Part shown: positions 53,426 through 61,617 of the stretch, in pieces
How the letters are laid out: each line of letters begins with the position of its first letter
Numbering within the stretch: position 1 is the stretch's first letter
Program-made: the position numbers and the translations under genes
Source of the DNA: Amycolatopsis rifamycinica
GTDB taxonomy: Bacteria; Actinomycetota; Actinomycetes; Mycobacteriales; Pseudonocardiaceae
Assembly: GCF_000695625.1 (NCBI RefSeq)
Contig: NZ_JMQI01000028.1
Location: 1-64,000, forward strand
DNA: 64,000 bases
Reading direction: 5' to 3'
Notes under the pieces: model-generated
Database searches by the model: none
What the model was told of the DNA's origin: nothing
What the model saw: only the letters and a program-made list of their open reading frames with translations

Positions 53426-53763
53426 AGCACGACCAGGGACGCCACCGCGAGCCCCAGGAAGGCGAGCGGTGCCGCGCCGGTCGCGAACGCGCGGGCGCGG
53501 ACGTGCACGGCGATCGCCCCGGCGAAGAACAGGACGAGCCCGATCGCCGCCGCGACACCCAGGGCCCGCACGCCGAACAGCCCCATGAGCAGCCCGGCCG
53601 CTCCGGCGAGCTTGAGCGCGCCGAGCACGGGCAGCCAGCCCGGCGGCACGTCGACGGCCGCCGAATTGGCGAGGACGAAGCGGGCCCTCAGCAGATCGGC
53701 GAGACCGACGGCCGCGTTGAGCGCGATGGTGGTGGTGAGGATGGCGATGGCGGAAAGGTCCAT
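53422..53763 (-). CDS. DoxX-like membrane protein
   Basis: 113 residues with four membrane helices (AIAILTTTIALNAAVGLADL, WLPVLGALKLAGAAGLLMGLF, LGVAAAIGLVLFFAGAIAVHV, PLAFLGLAVASLVVL). Matches the DoxX-like family of small quinone-linked or redox-associated membrane proteins. Convergent with the MarR gene, which may regulate it. Confidence 0.82.
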   Translation of the reverse strand: MDLSAIAILTTTIALNAAVGLADLLRARFVLANSAAVDVPPGWLPVLGALKLAGAAGLLMGLFGVRALGVAAAIGLVLFFAGAIAVHVRARAFATGAAPLAFLGLAVASLVVL

Positions 53764-53868
53764 GCCTTCCCGACGCGCGTGCCGCCGCGAAGGTGACCGG
53801 GCTCAGGCGGTGACCGGCGTGCGACGGCGGCCGACGCCCGGAAAGGCCCCTGCGGCAGACTGGGCGGG

Positions 53869-55023
53869 GTGGGCAAGCGGAAGCAGGTCCGGGTCGGCCC
53901 GCCACCGACAACGGCCGAAGGGTTCGGCGAGGCGCTGCTCGCCGCGGCACCGGGCGACGCCGACCGGCTGGCGCCCGGCTTCACCCTGCCGGCCGAACTC
54001 GCCGAAGCCGCGGACCGGACCGGGCAGCAGCTGATCGGCCGCGCCTGCCGGGCCGGCTGGCTGCCCGAAGACCTCCACCAGGCGGCGCGGCGGCGCCTCG
54101 ACGAGTTCACCGGCGCCTACCTGCTCGACACGCTCGCCGCGTACGCCGGGCAGTTCCCGGTCCTCCACCCGGAGTGGCGGGAGCAGCTCGACGCGGCGGG
54201 CGCGGCACGTTGGTGGGCGGAGACCGAGCCGCACCTGCCGCAGTGGGCGGCGAAGCACATCCTCACGCCGTCCGAAGCCGTGGCGGCGGTCATCGAAGCC
54301 TTCGGCCTGCTGAAGACGCTGCCGCCGGTGACCGTCGTCCTGCCGGCGCCGGGGACCGCGCCGGAGCGTCCGGTGCGCCACCACGTCGACGAGAAGAAGC
54401 TGAGCCGGGTCCGCGCGCTGCTGGCCAAGGCCGAGTCGAGTGCGTTCCCGGAGGAGGCCGAGGCCCTTTCGGCGAAGGCGCAGGAACTGATGACCCGCCA
54501 CGCCCTCGACCGCGCGCTGGTCGAGAACACCTCGGCGACGCCCGACCGCCCCGCGGCCCGCCGGATCTGGCTGGACACGCCGTACACCGACGCCAAGTCG
54601 CTGCTGGTCCACGTGGTCGCGACGGCCAACCGCTGCCGCGCGGTCTTCGACCCGCGCTGGGAGTTCGTCACCGTCATCGGCGACGAGGAAGACCTGGACT
54701 CGGTGGCCCTGCTGACGACGTCGCTGCTGGTGCAGGCGACGCGGGCGATGATCGCCGACCCGGCCGGCCGGTCGCGGCCGTTCCGCAAGTCGTTCCTCGT
54801 CTCCTACGCCACCCGCATCGGCGAGCGGCTCGAGCAGGCGACGGAAGCGACGATCGCGCAGGCGCCGGAGCTGCTGCCGGTGCTGGCTTCGCACGAGAAG
54901 AACGTGGCTGCGGCCTTTAGCACGCTCTTTCCCGAAGTGGTGAACAAATCGGTGACCGTGCGCAGCCACGAAGGCTGGGGCGCGGGCCGGGAAGCCGCCG
55001 ACCGCGCCCGCCTCGGTGAGTGA
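53869..55023 (+). CDS. DUF2786 domain protein
   Basis: A 384-residue protein with the DUF2786 motif in the middle (VDEKKLSRVRALLAKAESSAFPEEAEALSAKAQELMTRHALD), followed by a conserved C-terminal region (ARRIWLDTPYTDAKSLLVHVVATANRCRAV). This architecture is common in actinobacteria and resembles proteins of mobile-element origin, but no biochemical role is known. GTG start 53869. Ends 3 bp from the convergent HpcH-like gene. Confidence 0.82.
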   Translation: MGKRKQVRVGPPPTTAEGFGEALLAAAPGDADRLAPGFTLPAELAEAADRTGQQLIGRACRAGWLPEDLHQAARRRLDEFTGAYLLDTLAAYAGQFPVLHPEWREQLDAAGAARWWAETEPHLPQWAAKHILTPSEAVAAVIEAFGLLKTLPPVTVVLPAPGTAPERPVRHHVDEKKLSRVRALLAKAESSAFPEEAEALSAKAQELMTRHALDRALVENTSATPDRPAARRIWLDTPYTDAKSLLVHVVATANRCRAVFDPRWEFVTVIGDEEDLDSVALLTTSLLVQATRAMIADPAGRSRPFRKSFLVSYATRIGERLEQATEATIAQAPELLPVLASHEKNVAAAFSTLFPEVVNKSVTVRSHEGWGAGREAADRARLGE

Positions 55024-55026
55024 CCC

Positions 55027-56214
55027 TCATCCTTCGCGCCTGGCGTACTTCTCCAGCTCCGGCCGCCCGAACGGCAACTCGCCCTCGTCGAGTGCCCCGC
55101 AGTCGAGCCCGCGCAGCAGATACACCGCCAACGCCTGCGCGGTCGCCGGTTCGTCCAGCACTCCCCCGGCCTGCTTGTCCGCGTACGCGCGCAACCGCTC
55201 CGCCGCCGCCGGGAAACCCGATCGGTAGAACGTGTACGTCGCCGCGAAGCGGGTCGGCAGCTGGTGGGGGTGCAGGTCCCAGCCCTGGTAGAAGCCGCGT
55301 TCCAACGACCTGCGCACCAGGCGCAGGTGCTCGGCCCACGCCGTGGGCAGCGCGTCGCCGATCGGGAGCCTGTTCGTCGAGCCGTCCGAGAGGCGGAGGC
55401 CGGTTCCCGCCGCCGCGATCTGCATGAGGCCCTTGGCCAGGTCGGCCGCCGGGTGCTCCATGCTCTGGTACGCGGCCGCGATGCCGAGGCCCGCGCTGTA
55501 GTCGTACGTCCCGTAGTGCAGGCCCGTGCACCGGCCCGCCGCGGCCTGGACGATCCGCGCCACCGACAGCGTGCCGTCGAGGTCCACAATGGACTGGGAC
55601 GTCTCGATCTGCACCTCGAAGCGCAGCGTCCCCTCAGCGAGCTCGTACGCGGATTCCAGCCGCGCCAGGACTTCCGCGGCCACCGAGACCTGCTCGACCG
55701 CCGTCACCTTCGGCAGCGTGACGACGAAGCCGGGCGGCAGCGGCCCGTTGTCGAGCAGCGCACCGAGGAACACGTCCAGGGTGCGGATGCCCCGCCGGCG
55801 CGTCGCCGCTTCGAAGCTCTTGAAGCGGATGCCGCAGAACGGTGTCCCGCCGGTTGTCGCCAGGGTCTGGCCGGCCGCGCGGGCGGCGGCGTCCTCGACG
55901 TCGTCCGGTACGCGGCCGAAGCCGTCCTCGAAGTCGATCCGCAGATCCTCGATCGGCTCGGTCAGCAGCTTCGCGCGGACACGCTCGTAGACGTCCGCGT
56001 CGGCACCGAGGAGGTCGCCGTGCTCGATGAAGACCCGCATCGCCTGCTTGCCCCAGTCGGCGACCAGGCGTGTCTTGTACCGCGACGCCGGGACGTAGAC
56101 CGTGTGCACGGGCTGGCGTCCCGGCCGCTCCCCCGGGTACGACGCCGCGACGCGCGCGTCGGCCGCGGCCAGGCGCGCGTCGGCGGCGTCGTAGACGTCC
56201 TCGGGCAGCCGCAC
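55027..56214 (-). CDS. HpcH/HpaI aldolase/citrate-lyase-like protein (DUF6986 type)
   Basis: 395 residues with the CitE/HpcH TIM-barrel features: RVRAKLLTEPIEDLRIDFEDGFG (Arg and metal-binding acidic residues), FCGIRFKSFEAATRRRG, TLPKV, and FEVQIETSQSIVD with a second metal Glu. The GTG start overlaps the malate synthase TAG stop (TAGTG), so the two are made together. Probably handles a C-C bond next to a glyoxylate or CoA-ester substrate; the exact reaction is unknown. Confidence 0.8.
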   Translation of the reverse strand: MRLPEDVYDAADARLAAADARVAASYPGERPGRQPVHTVYVPASRYKTRLVADWGKQAMRVFIEHGDLLGADADVYERVRAKLLTEPIEDLRIDFEDGFGRVPDDVEDAAARAAGQTLATTGGTPFCGIRFKSFEAATRRRGIRTLDVFLGALLDNGPLPPGFVVTLPKVTAVEQVSVAAEVLARLESAYELAEGTLRFEVQIETSQSIVDLDGTLSVARIVQAAAGRCTGLHYGTYDYSAGLGIAAAYQSMEHPAADLAKGLMQIAAAGTGLRLSDGSTNRLPIGDALPTAWAEHLRLVRRSLERGFYQGWDLHPHQLPTRFAATYTFYRSGFPAAAERLRAYADKQAGGVLDEPATAQALAVYLLRGLDCGALDEGELPFGRPELEKYARREG

Positions 56215-57791
56215 TACTTGATCTTCTCGTACGCGGGCAGCGTCAGGAAGTCCGGGAACTCCTCGGCCAGCGCGACCTGCTCGAACAGCTCCACGGCCGG
56301 CTCCAGCAGCTCCGGCTTGAGCTCGGCCGCCAGCTGGCCGCGGACGTCGGCCAGCACCCCGCGCACCAGCTCCGCCGTCACGGTGTCCCCGCTGTCCAAA
56401 GTGGTCCCGTTCTTGACCCACTGCCAGATCTGCGAGCGCGAGATCTCGGCGGTGGCGGCGTCCTCCATCAGGTTGTGGATGGCCGCCGCGCCGTTGCCGC
56501 CCAGCCAGGAGGCGATGTAGCGGACGCCGACGTCGACCGCGGCGCGCAGGCCCGCCGCCGTCGCCCCGCCCGGCGTCGAAGCGACGTCGAGCAGCTGGTC
56601 GGCGGTGACGCTCACCTCGTCGCGGGTCCGGTCGAGCTGGTTCGGCTTCTCACCGAGGACCTTGTCGAACTCCTCCTTGCACAGCTCGACCATGCCCGGG
56701 TGCGCGACCCAGGAGCCGTCGAAGCCGTCGCCGGCCTCGCGCGACTTGTCCGCGTGGACCTTCTCGAAGGCACCCTTGTTGACCTCGGGGTCCTTGCTCG
56801 GGATGAACGCGGCCATGCCGCCGATCGCGAAGGCGCCGCGCTTGTGGCAGGTGCGCACGAGCAGCTCGGTGTAGGCGCGCATGAACGGCGCGGTCATGGT
56901 GACGGAGTTGCGGTCCGGCAGCACGAACTTCTCACCCGCGTCGCGGAAGTACTTGATGACGCTGAACAGGTAGTCCCAGCGGCCGGCGTTGAGGCCCGAG
57001 GCGTGCTCGCGCAGCTCGTAGAGGATCTCCTCCATCTCGAACGCGGCCGGGATGGTCTCGATCAGCACGGTCGCGCGGACGGTGCCGTGCTCGATGCCGA
57101 GCGTCTTCTCGGCGTGGGTGAAGACGTCGTTCCAGAGCCGCGCTTCGAGGTGGCTCTCCATCTTCGGCAGGTAGTAGTACGGGCCCTTGCCGCGCTTCAG
57201 CAGCTCGGCCGCGTTGTGGAAGAAGTGCAGGCCGAAGTCGACGAGCGCGCCGACGCCCTCGCGGTCGCCGAACTTCAGGTGGCTCTCGGGCAGGTGCCAG
57301 CCGCGCGGGCGGACCACGATCGTCGCGTGCTCGACGTCGTCCTTCAGCGCGTAGCTCTTGCCGCCGCTTTCCAGGGTGATCGTCTCGCGGATGGCGTCGT
57401 AGAGGTTGACCTGGCCGGAGACGACGTTCTTCCAGTGCGGGGTGTTGGCGTCCTCGAGGTCGGCGAGCCACACCTTCGCGCCGGAGTTGAGCGCGTTGAT
57501 GGTCATCTTGCGGTCGGTCGGCCCGGTGATCTCCACGCGGCGGTCCCGCAGCGCGGGCGGCGCGCCGGCGACCTGCCAGTCGCCTTCGCGGATCTCCTTG
57601 GTCTCCGGCAGGAAGTCGAGCCGGCCGGTGGTCCGGGCCTCCTCGCGGCGCTTGCTCCGCGCCTGGAGCAGCTCGTCGCGGCGGCCGGCGAAGGCGTCGT
57701 GCAGGCCGGCGAGGAAGGCGAGCGCCTCCGGCGTGAGGATCTCGTCGCCGCGCTCGACCGGGTCGCCCAGCACCTGGACTTCAGAAGACAT
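56214..57791 (-). CDS. aceB: Malate synthase A
   Basis: Condenses glyoxylate with acetyl-CoA to malate. The 525-residue protein has the family signature INALNSGAKVWLADLEDANTPHW, GRWDYLFSVIKYF, VTMTAPFMRAYTELLV and DGSWVAHPGMV. Isocitrate lyase is absent here; the neighbourhood indicates a role in removing glyoxylate from purine breakdown. ATG 57791 with GAGGTG upstream. Divergent from the IclR gene. Confidence 0.95.
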   Translation of the reverse strand: MSSEVQVLGDPVERGDEILTPEALAFLAGLHDAFAGRRDELLQARSKRREEARTTGRLDFLPETKEIREGDWQVAGAPPALRDRRVEITGPTDRKMTINALNSGAKVWLADLEDANTPHWKNVVSGQVNLYDAIRETITLESGGKSYALKDDVEHATIVVRPRGWHLPESHLKFGDREGVGALVDFGLHFFHNAAELLKRGKGPYYYLPKMESHLEARLWNDVFTHAEKTLGIEHGTVRATVLIETIPAAFEMEEILYELREHASGLNAGRWDYLFSVIKYFRDAGEKFVLPDRNSVTMTAPFMRAYTELLVRTCHKRGAFAIGGMAAFIPSKDPEVNKGAFEKVHADKSREAGDGFDGSWVAHPGMVELCKEEFDKVLGEKPNQLDRTRDEVSVTADQLLDVASTPGGATAAGLRAAVDVGVRYIASWLGGNGAAAIHNLMEDAATAEISRSQIWQWVKNGTTLDSGDTVTAELVRGVLADVRGQLAAELKPELLEPAVELFEQVALAEEFPDFLTLPAYEKIK

Positions 57792-57859
57792 GGGGAAACA
57801 CCTCGAGGGTTCGGATCTTTGGATAACGGCCCTACGGTTTTCTACCAGCCGGACTATAG

Positions 57860-57876
57860 TTTCTGCATAGCGGAAG
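57860..57876. promoter_or_regulatory. Candidate AllR operator between aceB and allR
   Basis: TTTCTGCATAGCGGAAG lies in the divergent aceB/IclR promoter and resembles the two elements upstream of allB (41782-41814): shared TTTC, CA, A and CGGAA positions. Confidence 0.5.
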
Positions 57877-57903
57877 CTCAACGCCGACGTAAGGAGGGCC
57901 ACC

Positions 57904-58680
57904 GTGCCGGCGGAGAAGAACGGTCGCGACGGCGGCGTCCAGTCCCTGCAGCGCGCCTTCGAGCTGCTGGAACACCTCGCGGACACCGGCGGCGAAGCGA
58001 GCCTGTCCGAGCTGGCGACGCTGTCCGGGCTGCCGATGCCGACCATCCACCGGCTCATCCGCACCCTGGTCGACCTGGGGTACGTCCGCCAGAACACGAA
58101 CCGCCGCTACGCGCTGGGCGCCCGGCTCATCAGGCTGGGCGAGAACGCGAGCATGCAGTTCGGCGCCTGGGCCCGGCCGCTGCTGGCGGAGCTCGTCGAG
58201 GAGGTGGGCGAGACGGCCAACCTGGCGGTCCTGGAGCGCGACGAAGTCGTGTACGTGGCGCAGGTGCCTTCGAAGCACTCGATGCGGATGTTCACCGAGG
58301 TCGGGCGGCGATTGCTGCCGCACGGGACCGGCGTGGGCAAGGCGATGCTGGCGCACCTGCCCGCGTCGGAGGTGCGTTCGCTGCTGGAGCGGACCGGGAT
58401 GCCGGCGTACACCGAGCACACGTTCACGGACCCGGACGCGCTGGCGGTCGAGCTCTCGCGGATCGCTTCGCAGGGGTACGCGCTCGACGAGGCGGAGCAG
58501 GAGCTGGGCGTGCGGTGCGTGGCGGTCGCGGTGCCGGGGGCGCCGGTGCCGGCGGCAGTGTCGGTGTCCGGGCCGTCCGGGCGGCTGACCGCCGAGGCGG
58601 TGGCACACATCGCCCCGGCGGTGCAGCGGGTGGCGGACGCCCTGGGGGCCAGCCTGTCCCGGACGCCGCTATCAGTATGA
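57904..58680 (+). CDS. IclR-family regulator, AllR-like
   Basis: A 258-residue IclR protein: HTH (SLQRAFELLEHLADTGGEASLSELATLSGLPMPTIHRLIRTLVDLGYV) and effector domain (GRRLLPHGTGVGKAMLAHLP, GYALDEAEQELGVRCVAVAV). In Streptomyces coelicolor the IclR-type AllR represses allantoin and glyoxylate genes including a malate synthase. Divergence from aceB here supports the same role. GTG start 57904. Confidence 0.88.
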   Translation: MPAEKNGRDGGVQSLQRAFELLEHLADTGGEASLSELATLSGLPMPTIHRLIRTLVDLGYVRQNTNRRYALGARLIRLGENASMQFGAWARPLLAELVEEVGETANLAVLERDEVVYVAQVPSKHSMRMFTEVGRRLLPHGTGVGKAMLAHLPASEVRSLLERTGMPAYTEHTFTDPDALAVELSRIASQGYALDEAEQELGVRCVAVAVPGAPVPAAVSVSGPSGRLTAEAVAHIAPAVQRVADALGASLSRTPLSV

Positions 58681-58753
58681 CTGAGAGTGATAGTCGATGA
58701 CGGAAAGTGACCCTGCTGCGGAGGGCTCAGCGGCCGCCGGTAAAGTACGCGGC

Positions 58754-59074
58754 ATGGCCAGCCTCGAAGACCTCGAAGCCCGCGTGACCGCGTTGGAGGA
58801 ACAGGTGCGACACACCCGGCAGGACGCCGCGGCCGCCCGCGTGCTCGCCGGCACGGCGGACCGCGACGTCTCCGAGTTCAAGCAGACCCTCAACGGGCAC
58901 ACCAAGGTGCTGAACGCCGTGCGTGAAACGCAAATCGAGCACGGTCAAGACATCTCGGGGCTCAAGACCGAGGTCGCCGACCTCAGGGCCGAGATGCGCA
59001 GCGGGTTCACCAAGGTGAACATCGGCCTCGAGCAGATGAGCCGGTTGCTTCAGCAGGTCATCGACAAGAGCTGA
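58754..59074 (+). CDS. Small coiled-coil protein
   Basis: 106 residues from ATG 58754: MASLEDLEARVTALEEQVRHTRQDAAAAR, then heptad-rich segments (LNGHTKVLNAVRETQIEHGQDISGLKTEVADLRAEMR), predicted to be almost entirely coiled coil. TAAAGT lies seven bases before the ATG and could be the -10 of a leaderless transcript; ATG 58697 would add 19 residues. No known function. Confidence 0.7.
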   Translation: MASLEDLEARVTALEEQVRHTRQDAAAARVLAGTADRDVSEFKQTLNGHTKVLNAVRETQIEHGQDISGLKTEVADLRAEMRSGFTKVNIGLEQMSRLLQQVIDKS

Positions 59075-59078
59075 CCGC

Positions 59079-59579
59079 TCAGCTCAGCTCCCCCGCCAGC
59101 AGGTCCATCAGCAACCCGTCGTGCCAGGTGCCGTCCGGGGCGCGTTCGTAGTTGCGCAGCACCCCGACCGGCCGGAAACCCACCTTCGTGTACACCCCGA
59201 TCGCGGTCTCGTTCGACGCCGCCGGGTCGATCGTCAGCCGGTGGTGGCCCTGGGCGAACAGGTGCCGGGCCAGCGCCCGGATCGCGTCCGTGCCGATGCC
59301 GCGGCCGTGGAAGGCCGGGTGCACCGAGATGTCGATGCCCGCGTGGCGGTACTGCGGGTCCGGCTCCTCGCAGCTCTGGATCAGGCCGACGACTCCGCCG
59401 TCGAACTCGATCACGTAGACGGAGCGTCCCTCCTCGACCTCGTACAGGCCTTCGGTCTCGCGATCCGGGTCGCCCCACCAGCGGGCGACCTCCGGAGTGG
59501 CCAGGATTTCGCGCACCCGCGTGCGGTCCGCTGGTCCGATCGGGCGCAGCCGCACCCGATCGCCGTGGATGGCGGTCAT
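59079..59579 (-). CDS. GNAT N-acetyltransferase, AAC(6')-like
   Basis: A 166-residue GNAT protein: VRLRPIGPADRTRVREILATPEVARWWGDP, the acetyl-CoA motif HPAFHGRGIGTDAIRALARHL, and NETAIGVYTKVGFRPVGVLRNYE. Resembles the aminoglycoside 6'-N-acetyltransferase-related and RimJ-like group, but the substrate cannot be predicted. GAGAGAGGA precedes ATG 59579. Confidence 0.88.
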   Translation of the reverse strand: MTAIHGDRVRLRPIGPADRTRVREILATPEVARWWGDPDRETEGLYEVEEGRSVYVIEFDGGVVGLIQSCEEPDPQYRHAGIDISVHPAFHGRGIGTDAIRALARHLFAQGHHRLTIDPAASNETAIGVYTKVGFRPVGVLRNYERAPDGTWHDGLLMDLLAGELS

Positions 59580-59715
59580 GATGGGTCCTCTCTCGTAGCG
59601 AATGACGGCTTCGGGGCGTCTGTCACGAGGAGGGGCGCGCGTACGTCAACCGGGCATGCCCGGATTCTGCGCCGGCGCGCGGCCGCCCGTCATCCGAATA
59701 TCGCCGGAGGGCCGC

Positions 59716-60189
59716 ATGGACCCGTACCCCGGCGGCGCACTGAACTGGCTCGCTCAGGGCGCCGCTTCGAACCTGCTGGACCGGCTCGTGGACCGCGCGC
59801 TCGACGGCTCGCCGCAACCACCCACGTGGCCGCGTCCGGCGAAGACCGCGCCGGGAACGGTCGAAATCACGGTTCGCCACCACACCGTCGCGAAGGTGCG
59901 GACGCCGGTGATCCTGACGCTGCAGGAAGACGGCAGCCGGACGGGCACGGCGTTCTCGGTGGTGCTGGGCCACACGGCCCGCATCGCCGTCCCGGGCGGC
60001 CGCTACTTCGGCGCGGCGATGGTGGTGGACCCGGCCCGGCGCACGCTCCAGGGGATCGGCTGGTCCCGGCTCACGGTGGCGGCCCGCGGAACGTCCCCGT
60101 GCCTCATCCCGGCCGGACGGCCGTCGGAGCCGGTGATGCTGCAGCTGGGCCTGCGCAGGCCCGACGGGACGCCGCTGTTCCGGATCTAG
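59716..60189 (+). CDS. Hypothetical protein
   Basis: 157 residues from ATG 59716, with GGAGG 6 nt upstream. Starts MDPYPGGALNWLAQGAASNLLDRLVDRAL, then a beta-rich domain (GTVEITVRHHTVAKVRTPVILTLQEDG...IAVPGGRYFGAAMVVDPARRTLQGIGWSRLTV). No known family recognised. Its end overlaps the ftsY stop by 4 bp (convergent). Confidence 0.65.
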   Translation: MDPYPGGALNWLAQGAASNLLDRLVDRALDGSPQPPTWPRPAKTAPGTVEITVRHHTVAKVRTPVILTLQEDGSRTGTAFSVVLGHTARIAVPGGRYFGAAMVVDPARRTLQGIGWSRLTVAARGTSPCLIPAGRPSEPVMLQLGLRRPDGTPLFRI

Positions 60190-61478
60190 CCCAGCAGGGC
60201 GTCCACGAAGGCGCCCGGCTCGAACGGCGCCAGGTCGTCCGGCCCCTCGCCCAGCCCGACCAGCTTCACCGGGACGCCCAGCTCCTTCTGGACCTGGAAC
60301 ACGATGCCGCCCTTGGCCGTGCCGTCCAGCTTCGTCAGCACGATGCCCGTCACGTCGATGACCTCGGCGAACACCCGGGCCTGCATGAGCCCGTTCTGGC
60401 CCGTCGTCGCGTCCAGCACGAGGAGCACCTCGTCGACCTTCGCCTGCTTCTCGACGACGCGCTTGACCTTGCCCAGCTCGTCCATCAGGCCGGTCTTCGT
60501 GTGCAGGCGGCCCGCCGTGTCGACCAGGACCGCGTCCACGCCCGTGTCCACGCCGCGCTTGACCGCGTCGAACGCCACCGCCGCCGGGTCCGCGCCTTCC
60601 TTGCCGCGGACGACCTCCGCGCCCACGCGCTCGGCCCACGTCTGCAGCTGGTCGGCCGCCGCCGCGCGGAACGTGTCCGCCGCGCCCAGCAGCACGGTGC
60701 CGCCCTGGGCCACCAGGACGCGGGCGAGCTTGCCCGTGGTCGTCGTCTTGCCCGTGCCGTTGACGCCCGCCACCAGCACCACCGCGGGCTGCTTCTTGCC
60801 GTCCACGGTGTGCGGCAGCGCCCGGACCGCGCGGTGGCCGTCGGTGGACAGCTGCGCCGTCAGCACCTCGTGCAGCACTTCGCGCGCCTCGGCCGACGAC
60901 CGCACCGCGCGCCGGGAAAGCTCGTCGCGAAGGCGCTCGACGATCTGGTTCGTGGTGGCCGCACCGAGGTCGGCCATCAGCAGCGTGTCTTCGACGTCCT
61001 GCCAGGAGTCCTCGTCGAGGTCGCCGGCCCCGAGCAGGCCCAGCAGGCTCGTCCCGAACACCGAGCGCGACTTCGACAGCCGGCCGCGCAGCCGCTCCAT
61101 GCGGCCGGTCGCCGGGTCGATCTCCTCGACGACCGGAGCTTCCGGCGGCGCTTCGGGCAGCTTGACGTCGCGGACCGTGCGCTGGGGCGAGTCGCGCGGC
61201 ACCGCCGCGTCGTCGCCCACCGCGGGCTGGCCGTCGGTCTCCGGCCGGTCCTCGACCGGGTGCTCGACGGGGGCCTCTTCCACCGGGGCCGCCGTGCCGC
61301 CGGGCGCGAGCGCGATGCCCCCGCTGGCGGCGTACGAACCGCCCTTCGGTTTCTCCTCGACCTCGCGCCGGGCGTCCAGGCTGATCCGCCGCCTGCGGGC
61401 GACCAGCAGGCCGGTCACCAGCAGGGCGACCAGCACGACGACGGCGACGACTACGAACAGGAACCAGGTGCTCGACAC
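60186..61478 (-). CDS. ftsY: Signal recognition particle receptor FtsY
   Basis: A 430-residue SRP receptor GTPase. Unlike E. coli FtsY it has an N-terminal membrane helix (WFLFVVVAVVVLVALLVTGLLVA), then an acidic/Pro-rich linker, the N domain (SRSVFGTSLLGLLG) and the G domain (VAGVNGTGKTTTTGKLA, DTAGRLHTKTGLM, TKLDGTAKGG). GTG start 61478. Confidence 0.95.
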   Translation of the reverse strand: MSSTWFLFVVVAVVVLVALLVTGLLVARRRRISLDARREVEEKPKGGSYAASGGIALAPGGTAAPVEEAPVEHPVEDRPETDGQPAVGDDAAVPRDSPQRTVRDVKLPEAPPEAPVVEEIDPATGRMERLRGRLSKSRSVFGTSLLGLLGAGDLDEDSWQDVEDTLLMADLGAATTNQIVERLRDELSRRAVRSSAEAREVLHEVLTAQLSTDGHRAVRALPHTVDGKKQPAVVLVAGVNGTGKTTTTGKLARVLVAQGGTVLLGAADTFRAAAADQLQTWAERVGAEVVRGKEGADPAAVAFDAVKRGVDTGVDAVLVDTAGRLHTKTGLMDELGKVKRVVEKQAKVDEVLLVLDATTGQNGLMQARVFAEVIDVTGIVLTKLDGTAKGGIVFQVQKELGVPVKLVGLGEGPDDLAPFEPGAFVDALLG

Positions 61479-61617
61479 GGGCCCATCCTTTCATCCGCGC
61501 TCCGGGGCACCGGACACCCCGTCCGCACAGCCAATTCATCACAACCTGGGTCCCGATTGGGCCAAGACTTCACCACGTGGGTTGCGTCACCCGGAACGCT
61601 CCACTAAACCCCTCCGG

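Noticed and set aside
56070..58700. 876-codon plus-strand frame
   Set aside because: Antisense to malate synthase and out of frame with the IclR gene; composition is a GC-skew artefact.
59602..59715. Longer start for the hypothetical gene before ftsY
   Set aside because: No SD at 59602 and low-complexity residues; ATG 59716 has GGAGG.
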